The notes beneath the pieces were generated by a model. It was not told the origin of the DNA. It saw nothing but the letters and a program-made list of their open reading frames with translations, and ran no database searches. A stretch of DNA of 64,000 bases, taken from assembly GCF_001661965.1 (NCBI RefSeq), contig NZ_LYWZ01000022.1, positions 1-64,000 of the forward strand, read 5' to 3'. This DNA comes from Croceicoccus mobilis. Its GTDB lineage: Bacteria > Pseudomonadota > Alphaproteobacteria > Sphingomonadales > Sphingomonadaceae. A program made the translations under genes and the position numbers. Of this stretch, positions 17,889 to 27,414 are shown one piece after another (positions within the stretch are counted from its first letter, which is position 1; every line of letters starts with the position of its first letter).

Positions 17889-18611
17889 ATGACCGATACC
17901 GAACATACCGGCCCGCTTGCGGGAAAGCTCGCTCTCGTCACCGGCGCATCGCGCGGAATCGGCAAGGCGACCGCGCTGGCGCTGGCATCGGCAGGCATGC
18001 ACGTCATCATCACCGCGCGCAGCGACAAGCTGCTCGAAGCGGTGGAGGAAGAGATCCACAGCCTTGGCGGCAGCGCCACCATCGCGCCGATCGACCTTGC
18101 CGAACCCGATGCCGTCGCTCGGCTTGCCGCCGCCGTATCGGGCCGGTGGGACAAGCTCGACGCGCTCGTCATCAATGCCGCGCTCCTGCCGCAGCTGTCG
18201 TCGGTCACCGATATCGACGCGCAGGCCTTTTCCAAGGCGATGACCGTCAATGTGCTGGCGACGCAGACGCTGCTCTCGGCCTTTGCGCCGATGCTGAAGA
18301 AGGCGGACGCGGGTAAGGTCATCGGCCTCACAAGCTCGGTGGGCGCGAAACCGCGCGCCTATTGGGGGGCCTATGGCTCGACCAAGGCGGCGTTCGACAA
18401 CCTGCTTTTGAGCTTCAGCCAGGAAACCGCGAACACCACGCGAATCGCCACCGCGATCGTCGATCCGGGCGCCACGCGAACCGACATGCGCGCCCGCGCC
18501 TATCCCGGCGAAGACCCCAAAACGCTGAAGGGCCCGGAGGTCGTGGCGGACAAGATCCTAGAGTTCGTGCGGGATGGAGTACCTAACGGGACGCAAGTTC
18601 GCGTTAATTGA
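17889..18611 (+). CDS. SDR-family NAD(P)-dependent oxidoreductase
   Basis: 240 residues. Classical short-chain dehydrogenase: cofactor motif TGASRGIG (about residues 19-26), NAA motif (VINAAL), catalytic Ser in TSSVG and YxxxK in YGSTK. Substrate unknown. Starts 4 bases after the purF stop, so it is probably translated from the purF mRNA; similar purF-SDR neighbours occur in other sphingomonads as far as I recall, but no functional tie is evident. Confidence 0.88.
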   Translation: MTDTEHTGPLAGKLALVTGASRGIGKATALALASAGMHVIITARSDKLLEAVEEEIHSLGGSATIAPIDLAEPDAVARLAAAVSGRWDKLDALVINAALLPQLSSVTDIDAQAFSKAMTVNVLATQTLLSAFAPMLKKADAGKVIGLTSSVGAKPRAYWGAYGSTKAAFDNLLLSFSQETANTTRIATAIVDPGATRTDMRARAYPGEDPKTLKGPEVVADKILEFVRDGVPNGTQVRVN

Positions 18612-18616
18612 CCGTT

Positions 18617-18632
18617 TTAACGCCCTCTTAAC
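18617..18632. promoter_or_regulatory. CtrA box upstream of the PilZ gene
   Basis: TTAAC-GCCCTC-TTAAC, a full match to the CtrA consensus TTAA-N7-TTAA(C). Lies 102 bases before the PilZ start and just past the SDR stop. Confidence 0.65.
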
Positions 18633-18733
18633 CTCACTTGTCATACTCTTGGCCATCAGGAACGGCCGTGCGTACGCGCAATCTGCCTTGTTTGGCGGAT
18701 GGCAAAGGGTCCTGCTCTTGCAAAGGAGTTGCC

Positions 18734-19117
18734 ATGACCGAGTACAGGACAAAGCCACTTGGAGGGGATCGCTTTCAGGCGACCGACCGCTATTACGCGG
18801 CCTCGCAAGAGGATCGTTCGTCGCCGCGTCTGCGCGTCGCGATCCCCGCGACCCTTCGCCCCACCGGCGGCCACGGATTTTCGACGACAGTCGGCGATCT
18901 CTCGCTTGGCGGTTTTTCAGCCGAATGCGTCAACCGACTTGCGGTGGGTTCGCTGTGCTGGCTGAAGCTCCCGGGCCTTGAGGCGCTGCAGTGCGAGGTT
19001 ATCTGGTGGCAGAACAATCTGGTCGGCTGCGCCTTCCAGAACCTTCTCAGCCCGGTGATCTACGACGATATCGTCTCGCGATATCGCGAAGGCGGGATCA
19101 CGCGCAGCCTGCTCTGA
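18734..19117 (+). CDS. PilZ-domain protein, probable c-di-GMP receptor
   Basis: 127 residues, a single PilZ domain. Both ligand motifs are visible: RSSPR (RxxxR) near residue 28 and DLSLGG (D/NxSxxG) near residue 56. PilZ proteins bind cyclic di-GMP and control motility, cell cycle or envelope functions; the partner is not evident. The start at 18734 has AGGAG (18724-18728) at good spacing; in-frame codons back to 18638 lack a ribosome site. A CtrA box upstream suggests cell-cycle expression. A strong terminator follows. Confidence 0.88.
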   Translation: MTEYRTKPLGGDRFQATDRYYAASQEDRSSPRLRVAIPATLRPTGGHGFSTTVGDLSLGGFSAECVNRLAVGSLCWLKLPGLEALQCEVIWWQNNLVGCAFQNLLSPVIYDDIVSRYREGGITRSLL

Positions 19118-19144
19118 CCGGCAGGAACAACATGATTTCGGATA

Positions 19145-19176
19145 CGCCCCGCAGCCCGCCCGCTGCGGGGCGTTTT
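19145..19176 (+). terminator. Rho-independent terminator after the PilZ gene
   Basis: Perfect 10-bp stem CGCCCCGCAG/CTGCGGGGCG (19145-19154 with 19163-19172), 8-base loop, then TTTT (19173-19176). Ends the PilZ transcript before it meets cfa on the other strand. Confidence 0.9.
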
Positions 19177-19201
19177 CGTCAGGGCCAGCGGTTGAGACAA
19201 A

Positions 19202-20431
19202 TCACGGCTTGATCAGCGTGACCTGATGCACGTCGATCCCGCCCCCGCGGAAGCCGCCTTCGCAATACATCAGGTAATAGCGCCATAGATCGGCGAAGCG
19301 GTCGTCGAAATCGGCGGGCATCTTGCCCTGTGCATAGGCCCGGTCGAACCGCTGCCGCCAATCTGCCAAAGTGCGCGCATAGTCTAGGCCAAAGCGCGTC
19401 TCGTCGCTCCATGTCAGCCCCCTCGCCTCTGCCAAGGCGCGAAATTCGGATGTGCGGATCAGCATGCCGCCGGGGAAGATGTAGGTCTGGATGAAATCGG
19501 CGCTGCGCGAATAGGCGTCGAACAATTCATCGCGGATAGAGATAAACTGGATCGCCGCGCGCCCGCCCTTTTTCAGATTATGGGCGATGCAATCCATGAA
19601 TGTCGGCCAGTATTCCTGCCCCAGCGCCTCCACCATCTCGACACTGACGATCGCGTCATAGCGCCCGTCGACGTCGCGGTAGTCCTGCTTCCTGAAATCG
19701 ACATCGGGCGCCAGCGCGCGCGCATGGGCGAGCTGTTCATCCGACAGGCTGATCGCCTCCACCTCATAGCCGTTCTCGGCGAGCATCGCGGAAAGCGAAC
19801 CCCAGCCGCAGCCGATTTCCAGCACATGATTGCCCGGCGCCCCGTCGATCCGTGCTGCCATGGCATGCATCTTGGCGGCTTGCGCCTTGTCCAGCGTCAT
19901 CGCCTCACGCCAGATCGCGCTGGAATAGGCCATGGTCTCGCCCAGCCAGGGGGCATAGAAATCATTGCCGAGATCGTAATGGGCGGAGATGTTCTGCTGG
20001 GAGCCCGTGCGCGTGTTGCGCCGCGCCCAGTGATAGGCGCGCGCCGCCATGCGCCACGGCCCCTTGGCCCGGCCCAGCTGACCAAGACTGTCGGCATTGG
20101 CCATGAACAGGGCAAAGATCTGCACCGGATCGGGGCTCGACCATTCACCCTTTTCCCATGCGCGATACCAGCCGACCGATCCGCCGGTCGCCAGCCGCAA
20201 AATGCAGCGCCAGTCATGGACATGGATTTCAGCCTCAAAGCCAGATCTCTTGCCACCCAGCACGCGTTTCTGGCCATCGGGCAAGGTCGCGCGGATCGAC
20301 CCGGTGGCAAGCCCCGCATCGAGCTTGCGCAGCATGCGTTCGCGCCCGCCCGCAAACAGCCTTGCCAAGAGGCCGGCCGATTCACGCGAACCGCCCGCCG
20401 CCTCGATCAGATGCAATCCTCGCCGCTCCAT
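19202..20431 (-). CDS. cfa: Cyclopropane-fatty-acyl-phospholipid synthase family methyltransferase
   Basis: 409 residues. The N-terminal lipid-interaction domain (DWRCILRLATGGSVGWYRA) is followed by a SAM methyltransferase domain: NISAHYDLGNDFYAPWLG, motif I VLEIGCGWGSL, then SVEMVEALG, FIQTYIFPGG and a C-terminal WRYYLMYCEGGF. Adds a methylene bridge to unsaturated acyl chains of membrane phospholipid. Photolyase lies 50 bases upstream on the same strand and may share a transcript. Confidence 0.93.
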   Translation of the reverse strand: MERRGLHLIEAAGGSRESAGLLARLFAGGRERMLRKLDAGLATGSIRATLPDGQKRVLGGKRSGFEAEIHVHDWRCILRLATGGSVGWYRAWEKGEWSSPDPVQIFALFMANADSLGQLGRAKGPWRMAARAYHWARRNTRTGSQQNISAHYDLGNDFYAPWLGETMAYSSAIWREAMTLDKAQAAKMHAMAARIDGAPGNHVLEIGCGWGSLSAMLAENGYEVEAISLSDEQLAHARALAPDVDFRKQDYRDVDGRYDAIVSVEMVEALGQEYWPTFMDCIAHNLKKGGRAAIQFISIRDELFDAYSRSADFIQTYIFPGGMLIRTSEFRALAEARGLTWSDETRFGLDYARTLADWRQRFDRAYAQGKMPADFDDRFADLWRYYLMYCEGGFRGGGIDVHQVTLIKP

Positions 20432-20480
20432 TCAGCCAGCAATATGACGCGTTTGACCGCCTTTCAACCGAGACGAAGCG

Positions 20481-21863
20481 TTATCCCTTGGCCTGTTTAT
20501 AGGCAGCAAGCGCCCGTTCGCGCGCTTCCCTGTGACCGATGATTTTCGCGGGGTAATCACCGGGCCGATGATCGTCGTCGGGGTCATGGATCTGCGCATC
20601 CGACAGCTCGGCCAGTTCGGGCACATATTCGCGAATATAGTCGCCCGCATCGAATTTCTCGGACTGCGACAGCGGCGCCATGATGCGCGGGAACATGTTG
20701 CTGTCGACCCCGGTCCCGGCCACCCATTGCCAGTTCACGCCATTATTGCCGTAATCGGCATCGATCAGCGTGTCCCAGAACCATTGTTCGCCGTGGCGCC
20801 AGTCGATCAGCAGGTGCTTGATCAGGAAGCTCGCTGCGATCATCCGGACCCGGTTGTGCATCCAGCCTGTCTGCCACAGCTGGCGCATGCCCGCATCGAC
20901 GATGGGATAGCCGGTGCGCCCTTGCTGCCATGCCTCCAGCTCCTCCTGTATGACATGGCCGCGATTGGGATTGCGCCACAATTTCTCGCCGCCCAAATCC
21001 CGATAGCTTTCGGATGGATAGGCGGGAAACTGGCAAATCACGTTCTGCGTGTAATCGCGCCAGAGCAATTCGCCGCGAAAGCTCTCCACCCCTTCGCCGC
21101 GGTGCTGCGACAGCCGGTCCCACACCTGCGCAGGGCTGATTTCGCCGAAATGCAGATGCGGCGACAGGCGCGATGACCCGTCGATGGAGGGCATGTTGCG
21201 GTCCTCCTCGTAATCCTTCACCCGCTCGGCGAAATCGTCCAGCTGGTCATGCGCCGCCGGTTCGCCTGCGCGCCATTCCTTGGCAAAACCTTCGGCCCAA
21301 TCGGGCTTCGTCGGCAGCAGGTTCCAGTCTGCCAGATCGTCGCTATCGGGCCAGCTATCGGGATTGGTGAGGCTGGGCGCAGGCAGCACTTCGCGGGCGG
21401 GCAGGCACTGGCGCGCCGATTTCGCAAAGGGGGTGTAGATCTTGTACGGATCGCCCGATCCCGTCGTCACCGTGCCGGGCGGCAGCAGGTAATTGCCGTC
21501 GTAAAGATGCAGCTCGACCTCCTTGCCCAGCGCGCCTTGCGCCTTTCGCCACCACGGTTCGTAATGGCGGATGGCATGGACGGCTTCGGCCCCGGTTTCC
21601 CTGACCAGCCTCGCGATTTCCTTCGCCGCTTCGCCCCTGCGCAGGATCAGGCGCGACTGGTGCTTGCCCAGTTCGGTCGCCATCGCATCCAGCGAATGAT
21701 GCAGCCACCAGCGCGACGCGCCGCCCATCTTGCGGTTCCCCGGCCCTTCGTCATCCAGCACATAGACGCAGATCACCGGCCCCGCCCCGGCAGCGGCGGT
21801 CAGGGCGGGCTGGTCGGCAAGGCGCAGGTCGCGGCGCAGCCATACGATCTGGGGGGCGGTCAT
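20481..21863 (-). CDS. phr: Deoxyribodipyrimidine photo-lyase
   Basis: 460 residues. Light-driven repair of cyclobutane pyrimidine dimers using reduced FAD. N-terminal antenna domain (IVWLRRDLRLADQPAL) and C-terminal FAD domain with WRDYTQNV, MRQLWQTGWMHNRVRM, SFLIKHLLIDWR, DADYGNNGVNWQWVAG and MFPRIMAP, all typical of class I enzymes. The start at 21863 carries GGAG six bases upstream; the in-frame extension to 21932 is not needed. Diverges from the PAP2 phosphatase gene 68 bases away. Confidence 0.95.
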   Translation of the reverse strand: MTAPQIVWLRRDLRLADQPALTAAAGAGPVICVYVLDDEGPGNRKMGGASRWWLHHSLDAMATELGKHQSRLILRRGEAAKEIARLVRETGAEAVHAIRHYEPWWRKAQGALGKEVELHLYDGNYLLPPGTVTTGSGDPYKIYTPFAKSARQCLPAREVLPAPSLTNPDSWPDSDDLADWNLLPTKPDWAEGFAKEWRAGEPAAHDQLDDFAERVKDYEEDRNMPSIDGSSRLSPHLHFGEISPAQVWDRLSQHRGEGVESFRGELLWRDYTQNVICQFPAYPSESYRDLGGEKLWRNPNRGHVIQEELEAWQQGRTGYPIVDAGMRQLWQTGWMHNRVRMIAASFLIKHLLIDWRHGEQWFWDTLIDADYGNNGVNWQWVAGTGVDSNMFPRIMAPLSQSEKFDAGDYIREYVPELAELSDAQIHDPDDDHRPGDYPAKIIGHREARERALAAYKQAKG

Positions 21864-21931
21864 TCTGTCTCCGGATATCGGGCGGGTCTTGATAATGGAA
21901 CACAGGCTGGCGGTCGGGGGTTCCAAAGGCA

Positions 21932-22639
21932 ATGACGCCGATTCACCGCACCGCCCGCATCCACAGCCGCAATGCGGTCATTGCCGCTGCCTTGTGCTGG
22001 GCGGGGTTCGCCATCGTCGCATGGCTGGTGCTGACAGGCCGGTCTGCGACAATCGACCGCGCCGGGCTGCTGTTCTGGCGCGCTGGCGCAGCGCTGGAGC
22101 CGCGCGGCGGCGCGTTCCTTCTGGAAATGGTGCGCGACCTGACCGCGCTGGGCGGCGTATTGCTTCGCAATCTGGTCGCATTGGGCGCGGCGGCGGCGCT
22201 GCTCTTCATGGCCTGCCGGCGTGAAGCGATGCTGCTGGCGCTTACAGTGGCCTGCGGCTGGCTGGTCGAATGGGGCATCAAGATCGCTGTTGGCCGCCCC
22301 CGCCCCGAAATCGTGCCGCATCTGACCGAAGCGGGCGGCGCCAGCTTCCCATCCGGGCACAGCTTCAATGCGGCGGTGGTCTATATCGCCATCGCCCTCG
22401 CCTTTGCCGCTCTGTCGCGGCGCGGCGGCGTGCGCGCGGCCATCATCGGCGGCGCACTCATCCTGTCACTCTCCATCGCGTGGAGCAGGGTATGGCTGGG
22501 CGTGCATTGGCCCAGCGATGCGATGGCGGGCTGGCTGGGCGGCGCGGGCTGGGCGTTCGCTGGCCACGCGCTGCTGCGCCGCCCATCCGACATGGCGGCT
22601 GACAGCGAGACCGCGCAAAGGCTCGATCCCGCTAGCTGA
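21932..22639 (+). CDS. PAP2-family membrane phosphatase
   Basis: 235 residues, about six transmembrane helices. The three-part phosphatase signature is complete: KIAVGRPRP, PSGHSFNAA and SRVWLGVHWPSD. Such enzymes dephosphorylate lipid phosphates (phosphatidate, undecaprenyl diphosphate or lipid A) on the outer face of the inner membrane. The start is at 21932 with AAAGG just upstream. Ends 12 bases before the convergent YdjM-like gene. Confidence 0.9.
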   Translation: MTPIHRTARIHSRNAVIAAALCWAGFAIVAWLVLTGRSATIDRAGLLFWRAGAALEPRGGAFLLEMVRDLTALGGVLLRNLVALGAAAALLFMACRREAMLLALTVACGWLVEWGIKIAVGRPRPEIVPHLTEAGGASFPSGHSFNAAVVYIAIALAFAALSRRGGVRAAIIGGALILSLSIAWSRVWLGVHWPSDAMAGWLGGAGWAFAGHALLRRPSDMAADSETAQRLDPAS

Positions 22640-22651
22640 GCGGGCAGGCCC

Positions 22652-23593
22652 CTATTCGAGCAGGCGGCAGGGGATGTCCGGGAGCGCTACCGAAAAGCGG
22701 CCCCTCGTCCGCGCGTCGAAGAAACGCGCGTCATGGATCACCGTGCCGCCACCCGCTCCCTGCAGGGCAAATGGCGTTTGGCTCCAGAACAGGAATGCCG
22801 CGACATCGGGGCGGCCCCGCGATGCGGCCTGCCGATCGGGAAGGCGGCACCGCACGCCAGCGGGGTAACGGTAACCGTAGCCCCATTCTTCACCCGACCA
22901 GTCGGTGCCGATCCATTGACCATCCTGCGTGCGGTTGATGATCGGCCGCTCCCAGAATTTCAGCGCGACCGGCACGGCGATTGCATCGCCGGCATAGGGA
23001 GCCTCAAGATTGGCAGCGGTTTCCGCCGCATGGGTGATCGCGGCGTTCACCCCGATATAGGCCAGTACCGCGCTCAGGCTGATACGGCCGATGCGCCGCC
23101 AGTCTTGCCCGCGCCTTTCCCGGCGCAAAGACAGCCACATGCCCAACCCCATTCCGGCCCAGAGCCAAATGTCGATGATGAACAGCACATCGGCATGGAA
23201 CCAGCGATGCGAAAACGGCTCCAGAAAGCGCACGCCATAGGTGTTGAGCCAGTCCAATGCCGGATGGGTCAGACAGCCGATCAAGGACAGCGCAAGCAGC
23301 CACCCAAATCGCACCGGCAGGCGGTTTTCGGGCCTTGTTCCGCGCCGTGTCTGCCAACGGTCAAACCACCACAGGAACCCCGCCAGCGCCAGCGGCAGCA
23401 GAACCCATGCAATCGGCCCATGCGTCAGCCCGCGCCGCATGGCGAGGCTTTGCGTGCCCCACACCACGCAGCCTGGGTCGATATCGGGAAGGTTCGCGCC
23501 GAATATCAGCGCAGGCATGGCAAGGCCCGTCCGGCGCTTCAGCCCCGCCTGCCCCAACAGGGCACCGACGAGGCTGTGCGTCAGATTATCCAT
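22652..23593 (-). CDS. YdjM-like membrane-bound metal-dependent hydrolase
   Basis: 313 residues. Begins MDNLTHSLVGALLGQ with THGPIAW, LTHPALDWLNTYG and about five hydrophobic segments, the pattern of the LexA-associated YdjM/DUF457 hydrolases (conserved His and Asp on the membrane face). A periplasmic C-terminal domain of about 120 residues follows (WERPIINRTQDGQWIGTDW). Activity not established. Lies 49 bases upstream of the korB stop on the same strand. Confidence 0.8.
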   Translation of the reverse strand: MDNLTHSLVGALLGQAGLKRRTGLAMPALIFGANLPDIDPGCVVWGTQSLAMRRGLTHGPIAWVLLPLALAGFLWWFDRWQTRRGTRPENRLPVRFGWLLALSLIGCLTHPALDWLNTYGVRFLEPFSHRWFHADVLFIIDIWLWAGMGLGMWLSLRRERRGQDWRRIGRISLSAVLAYIGVNAAITHAAETAANLEAPYAGDAIAVPVALKFWERPIINRTQDGQWIGTDWSGEEWGYGYRYPAGVRCRLPDRQAASRGRPDVAAFLFWSQTPFALQGAGGGTVIHDARFFDARTRGRFSVALPDIPCRLLE

Positions 23594-23642
23594 GGCTTCT
23601 TATCTGCCCTACCGCTTTGCTGCTTGAGGGCGACCAGCCAGT

Positions 23643-24692
23643 TCAGACAGGGTCCTGCGCAGTGCCGTCGACAGTCCAGGTCTGGCCCTTGGCCAGCAGG
23701 CCGGCAAGATCGCCGCGCCCCTTGGCGCGGGCGGTTTCCATCTGCTCTGCCACCGCGCCGTCATAGGTCGGGCGCGGATCGTCATAGATGACGCCCAGCA
23801 CCATCGGGAACGGACCGAACTCCAGCTCGACCAGCATGTGAGCAAGGCTGCGGTTGGTCTGGTCGTGGACCATGACGCCCGCTGCTTCCCAGTCGCCATC
23901 CACGATGTCGACGACCTTCAGCGTCATCGTCTCGATGTCGCGGGCGAGACCCTTGGTCGGGACCTTGTCCTTGCCTGCGCCGAATACCAGAGGCTGGCCG
24001 TGGATGGCCCAGACCTGCGTGTCGGCGGCGACCTTCTTCTGCGTAAAGTCGTCGAACACGTCCTTGTTGTAGACGATGCAGTTCTGGAAGATCTCGACAA
24101 ATGCCGCGCCCTGATGGGCGTGCGCGGCGACCAGCACGTCGGACAGGTCCTTTGACACGTCATAGCCGCGCGCGATGAAGCGCGCACCCGAACCCAGCGC
24201 GAAGGCGCAGGGGTTGGCAGGGCGGTCGACCGAGCCGCCGGGGCTGGTCGGGCTGGTGGTGCCGCGGCGGCTGGTGGGGGAATACTGCCCCTTGGTCAGG
24301 CCGTAGATCTCGTTGTTGAACAAGAGAACCTGGCAATTCACGTTGCGGCGCAGCAGGTGCATGGTGTGGTTGCCGCCGATCGACATGCCATCGCCGTCAC
24401 CCGTCACCATCCACACGTCGAGCTCCGGGTTCGCCAGCTTGATGCCGGTGACAAACGCGGGCGCGCGGCCGTGGATCGTGTGGAAGCCATAGCTTTCGAC
24501 ATAATAGGGGAAGCGGCTGGAGCAGCCGATACCGCTGACGAACACGGTTTTCGCCGGGTCCGCGCCGATCTGCGGCAGAGTGCGCTGCACCGCCTTCAGA
24601 ATGGCATAGTCGCCGCAGCCCGGGCACCAGCGCACTTCCTGGTCGGTTTCCCAGTCTTTCAGGGTGGTTTCGATCTTGGTCAGTTCGTTCAT
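23643..24692 (-). CDS. korB: 2-oxoacid:ferredoxin oxidoreductase beta subunit
   Basis: 349 residues. Thiamine-diphosphate-binding subunit: WCPGCGDYAIL near the N-terminus, GIGCSSRFPYY, MVTGDGDGMSIGGNH (metal/ThDP motif) and NNEIYGLTKGQYSPTS. With the alpha/gamma subunit it oxidatively decarboxylates a 2-oxoacid (most likely 2-oxoglutarate) to the acyl-CoA, reducing ferredoxin. The cysteines for one 4Fe-4S cluster (CPGC and a later Cys) are present. Follows korA by 18 bases. Such two-subunit enzymes occur in aerobes and are relatively oxygen-tolerant. Confidence 0.93.
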   Translation of the reverse strand: MNELTKIETTLKDWETDQEVRWCPGCGDYAILKAVQRTLPQIGADPAKTVFVSGIGCSSRFPYYVESYGFHTIHGRAPAFVTGIKLANPELDVWMVTGDGDGMSIGGNHTMHLLRRNVNCQVLLFNNEIYGLTKGQYSPTSRRGTTSPTSPGGSVDRPANPCAFALGSGARFIARGYDVSKDLSDVLVAAHAHQGAAFVEIFQNCIVYNKDVFDDFTQKKVAADTQVWAIHGQPLVFGAGKDKVPTKGLARDIETMTLKVVDIVDGDWEAAGVMVHDQTNRSLAHMLVELEFGPFPMVLGVIYDDPRPTYDGAVAEQMETARAKGRGDLAGLLAKGQTWTVDGTAQDPV

Positions 24693-24710
24693 GATCTCTG
24701 TCCTTTGCCC

Positions 24711-26648
24711 TTACTGTGCTGCGGTTTCGGGGCTGGGAAGCTGGGTGTCGTTCACTTCGACCTCGCCGCCGATCTGGCTGGGGCGCGGCTCGCCCAAAGC
24801 GTCGCAGATGGCGTCCTCGATCTCTGCAATGGCGAAAGGCTGGCCGCTGGTTTTCGTAAGCGGCTGCGCATCGACGAGGAACTGGTCGCGCAGCACGGTC
24901 TTGAACTGGCCGGTGTTCATCTCGGGGACGAGCACCTTGTCGAAGCCCTTGAGCAGGGCGCCAAGGTTTTTCGGCATCGGCCAGACATGGCGGACATGGA
25001 CATGGCTGACATCAAGCCCGCGCTTGCGCGCACGGCGCACCGCCTGATGGATCGGGCCATAGGTCGAACCCCAGCCGACGAGCACGAGCTTGCCGCTTTC
25101 ATTACCGAGGCACACGTCCTGATCGGGGACTTCAACGCCCTCGACCTTGTCCTTGCGCGCATCGGTCATGTGCTGATGGTTCGCAGGGTCGTAAGAGATA
25201 TTGCCCGTTAGCGCGTCCTTCTCGATCCCGCCGATGCGGTGCATCAGGCCGGGGGTGCCGGGCTTGATCCACGGGCGGGCGCCCTTTTCATCGCGCTTAT
25301 AGGCGAGGAGGATGTCATTGCCCTCAACGTCATGCGCGTTCTTCTCTGTCGTGAACTTGACCGGGAACGGTGCATAGGCAGCCGGATCGGGCACCTTCCA
25401 CGGCTCCGCCGCATTGGCGATGTAACCGTCGGTCAGCAGCATCACCGGGGTCATGTACTGTACCGCGATGCGGCAGGCCTCGATCGCGCATTCGAACGCG
25501 TCGGCGGGGCTGCGCGCGGCGACGACCGGCATGGGCGCATCGCCGTTACGGCCGTAGACCGCCTGATACAGATCCGACTGCTCGGTCTTGGTCGGCAGGC
25601 CGGTCGAGGGGCCGCCACGCTGCGAATTGACGATGACGAGCGGCAGCTCGGTCATGATGCCGAGGCCGATGGCTTCGGTCTTCAAGGCAATGCCGGGGCC
25701 CGAAGAGCTGGTTACACCCAGCTGGCCCGCATAGCTGGCGCCAATGGCGGCGCAGACTGCGGCGATCTCGTCCTCGGCCTGGAAGGTCGTGACGTTGAAT
25801 TCACGCAGCCGCGCCAGGTGATGCAGGATCGCCGAAGCGGGCGTGATCGGATAGCCGCCGAAGAACATCGGCAGATCGGCAAGCTGCGCACCGGCGACGA
25901 GGCCCAGCGACACGCTTTCCGCGCCGGTGATGGTGCGATACAGGCCCGGTTCGCTGGCGACGGGATCGACATGGACCTGCTTGATCGGGCCCGAAAGCTC
26001 GGCGGTTTCGCCATAGGCGTGGCCAGCATCGAGCGCCGCGATATTCGCGTCGGCGATCTCGGGCTTGTTCTTGAACTTGGCGCGCAGCCAGTCATGCAGC
26101 GGTTCGCGCGGGCGGTCGAACATCCACAGCGCCAGACCCAGCGTCCACATGTTCTTGCAGCGCAGCGCCTCCTTGTTGCCAAGGCCGAAGGGCTTCACCG
26201 CTTCCAGCGTCTGGGCGCTGATGTCGAAGGCCAGCAGGTCCCATTTGGCAAGGCTTCCGTCTTCCAGCGGATTGCTGTCGTACTTGGCCTTCTCAAGGTT
26301 GCGCTTCGAAAACTCGCCGCTGTCGGCAATGATGAGGCCGCCCGGCTTCAGCGCGGCGACATTCACCTTCAGCGCGGCGGGGTTCATCGCCACCAGCACG
26401 TCGGGCGCATCGCCCGCCGTTTCGATTGCGGTCGATCCGAAATTGATCTGGAAAGCCGAAACGCCGAACAAGGTGCCCTGCGGCGCGCGGATTTCCGCCG
26501 GGAAATCGGGGAAAGTCGCCAGATCGTTTCCGGCGAGCGCGGTCGACAGGGTGAACTGTCCGCCCGTCAGCTGCATGCCGTCGCCCGAATCGCCTGCGAA
26601 GCGGACGGTTACGGCCTCTGCCGCAGTTGGGGTGGTGCTGTTTGCCAT
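24711..26648 (-). CDS. korA: 2-oxoacid:ferredoxin oxidoreductase alpha subunit (gamma-alpha fusion)
   Basis: 645 residues. The N-terminal gamma domain (VRFAGDSGDGMQLTGGQF, residues about 13-200) is fused to the alpha domain with the pyrimidine-binding stretch GGYPITPASAILHHL, EDEIAAVCAAIGASYAG and TSSSGPGIALKTEAIGLG. The C-terminal part has VGWGSTYGPI and MNTGQF. Forms the CoA- and 2-oxoacid-binding half of the enzyme with KorB. The start at 26648 follows the family; the 28 codons before it look non-coding. A TTGACT on the minus strand at 26732-26727 could be its -35. Confidence 0.94.
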   Translation of the reverse strand: MANSTTPTAAEAVTVRFAGDSGDGMQLTGGQFTLSTALAGNDLATFPDFPAEIRAPQGTLFGVSAFQINFGSTAIETAGDAPDVLVAMNPAALKVNVAALKPGGLIIADSGEFSKRNLEKAKYDSNPLEDGSLAKWDLLAFDISAQTLEAVKPFGLGNKEALRCKNMWTLGLALWMFDRPREPLHDWLRAKFKNKPEIADANIAALDAGHAYGETAELSGPIKQVHVDPVASEPGLYRTITGAESVSLGLVAGAQLADLPMFFGGYPITPASAILHHLARLREFNVTTFQAEDEIAAVCAAIGASYAGQLGVTSSSGPGIALKTEAIGLGIMTELPLVIVNSQRGGPSTGLPTKTEQSDLYQAVYGRNGDAPMPVVAARSPADAFECAIEACRIAVQYMTPVMLLTDGYIANAAEPWKVPDPAAYAPFPVKFTTEKNAHDVEGNDILLAYKRDEKGARPWIKPGTPGLMHRIGGIEKDALTGNISYDPANHQHMTDARKDKVEGVEVPDQDVCLGNESGKLVLVGWGSTYGPIHQAVRRARKRGLDVSHVHVRHVWPMPKNLGALLKGFDKVLVPEMNTGQFKTVLRDQFLVDAQPLTKTSGQPFAIAEIEDAICDALGEPRPSQIGGEVEVNDTQLPSPETAAQ

Positions 26649-26916
26649 TCGCGTAAACTCTTGCCTGTGTGGCCATCCGGTCCCATCCGGGACCCACCGT
26701 TGCGCGCGTAGCTGTAGAACGCAACAAGTCAACGGCCTTCCTATGCGCCCGACCTAGGAGCGCCCCCTTGCAGTTGCAATCGAGAAAAACTTTGTGTCCT
26801 GCATAGCTGCGCCTTCGTGGCTAATTGGAGTCAGCCGCTTGCATCCGGGGACCGCGATCCCGAAAACGGGGGCAAGAGGCATTCGCGTGCCGTGCCAATC
26901 AAGGATGATATTCCGC

Positions 26917-27414
26917 ATGAGTTCCCCCAGCCAACCGAATCGCAATCCATCCGACTTCCGCCCCTGCGCCGGGCTGATGATCGTGAATACGGCGGGCCAT
27001 GTCTTTGTCGGCAAGCGGATCGACACCAAGGAAGGCGACTGGTGGCAAATGCCGCAGGGCGGGATCGACAAGGGCGAGGATTTGCACGAGGCCGCATTCC
27101 GCGAGCTTCACGAGGAAACGGGCATCACCCGCGAAAAGGTGGAAATCATCGCCACCACGCAGGAAGAGCTGTTTTACGAATTGCCGCAGGAACTGCACGG
27201 CAAGCTGTGGGGCGGAAAATATATCGGCCAGCGCCAGAGCTGGCTGCTGCTGCGCTTTTCGGGCGAAGACGCGGACATCGACCTTGCCGCGCATGATCCG
27301 GCCGAATTCAACGCTTTCCGCTGGATCGAGCCCGATCAGCTGCCGGAATTGATCATTCCGTTCAAGCGCCCGGTTTACGAACAGGTTCTGGCCGAATTCC
27401 GCCCGCTGATCTGA
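26917..27414 (+). CDS. rppH: RNA pyrophosphohydrolase
   Basis: 165 residues, Nudix family. Removes pyrophosphate from 5' triphosphate mRNA ends, opening them to RNase E decay. The Nudix box is complete: GGIDKGEDLHEAAFRELHEE then TGI. Also RPCAGLMIVN and GDWWQMPQGG, typical of RppH. The start at 26917 has AAGG at good distance; ATG 26905 is possible but abuts it. A 16-bp tandem repeat begins just before its stop codon and occupies the downstream gap. Confidence 0.94.
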   Translation: MSSPSQPNRNPSDFRPCAGLMIVNTAGHVFVGKRIDTKEGDWWQMPQGGIDKGEDLHEAAFRELHEETGITREKVEIIATTQEELFYELPQELHGKLWGGKYIGQRQSWLLLRFSGEDADIDLAAHDPAEFNAFRWIEPDQLPELIIPFKRPVYEQVLAEFRPLI

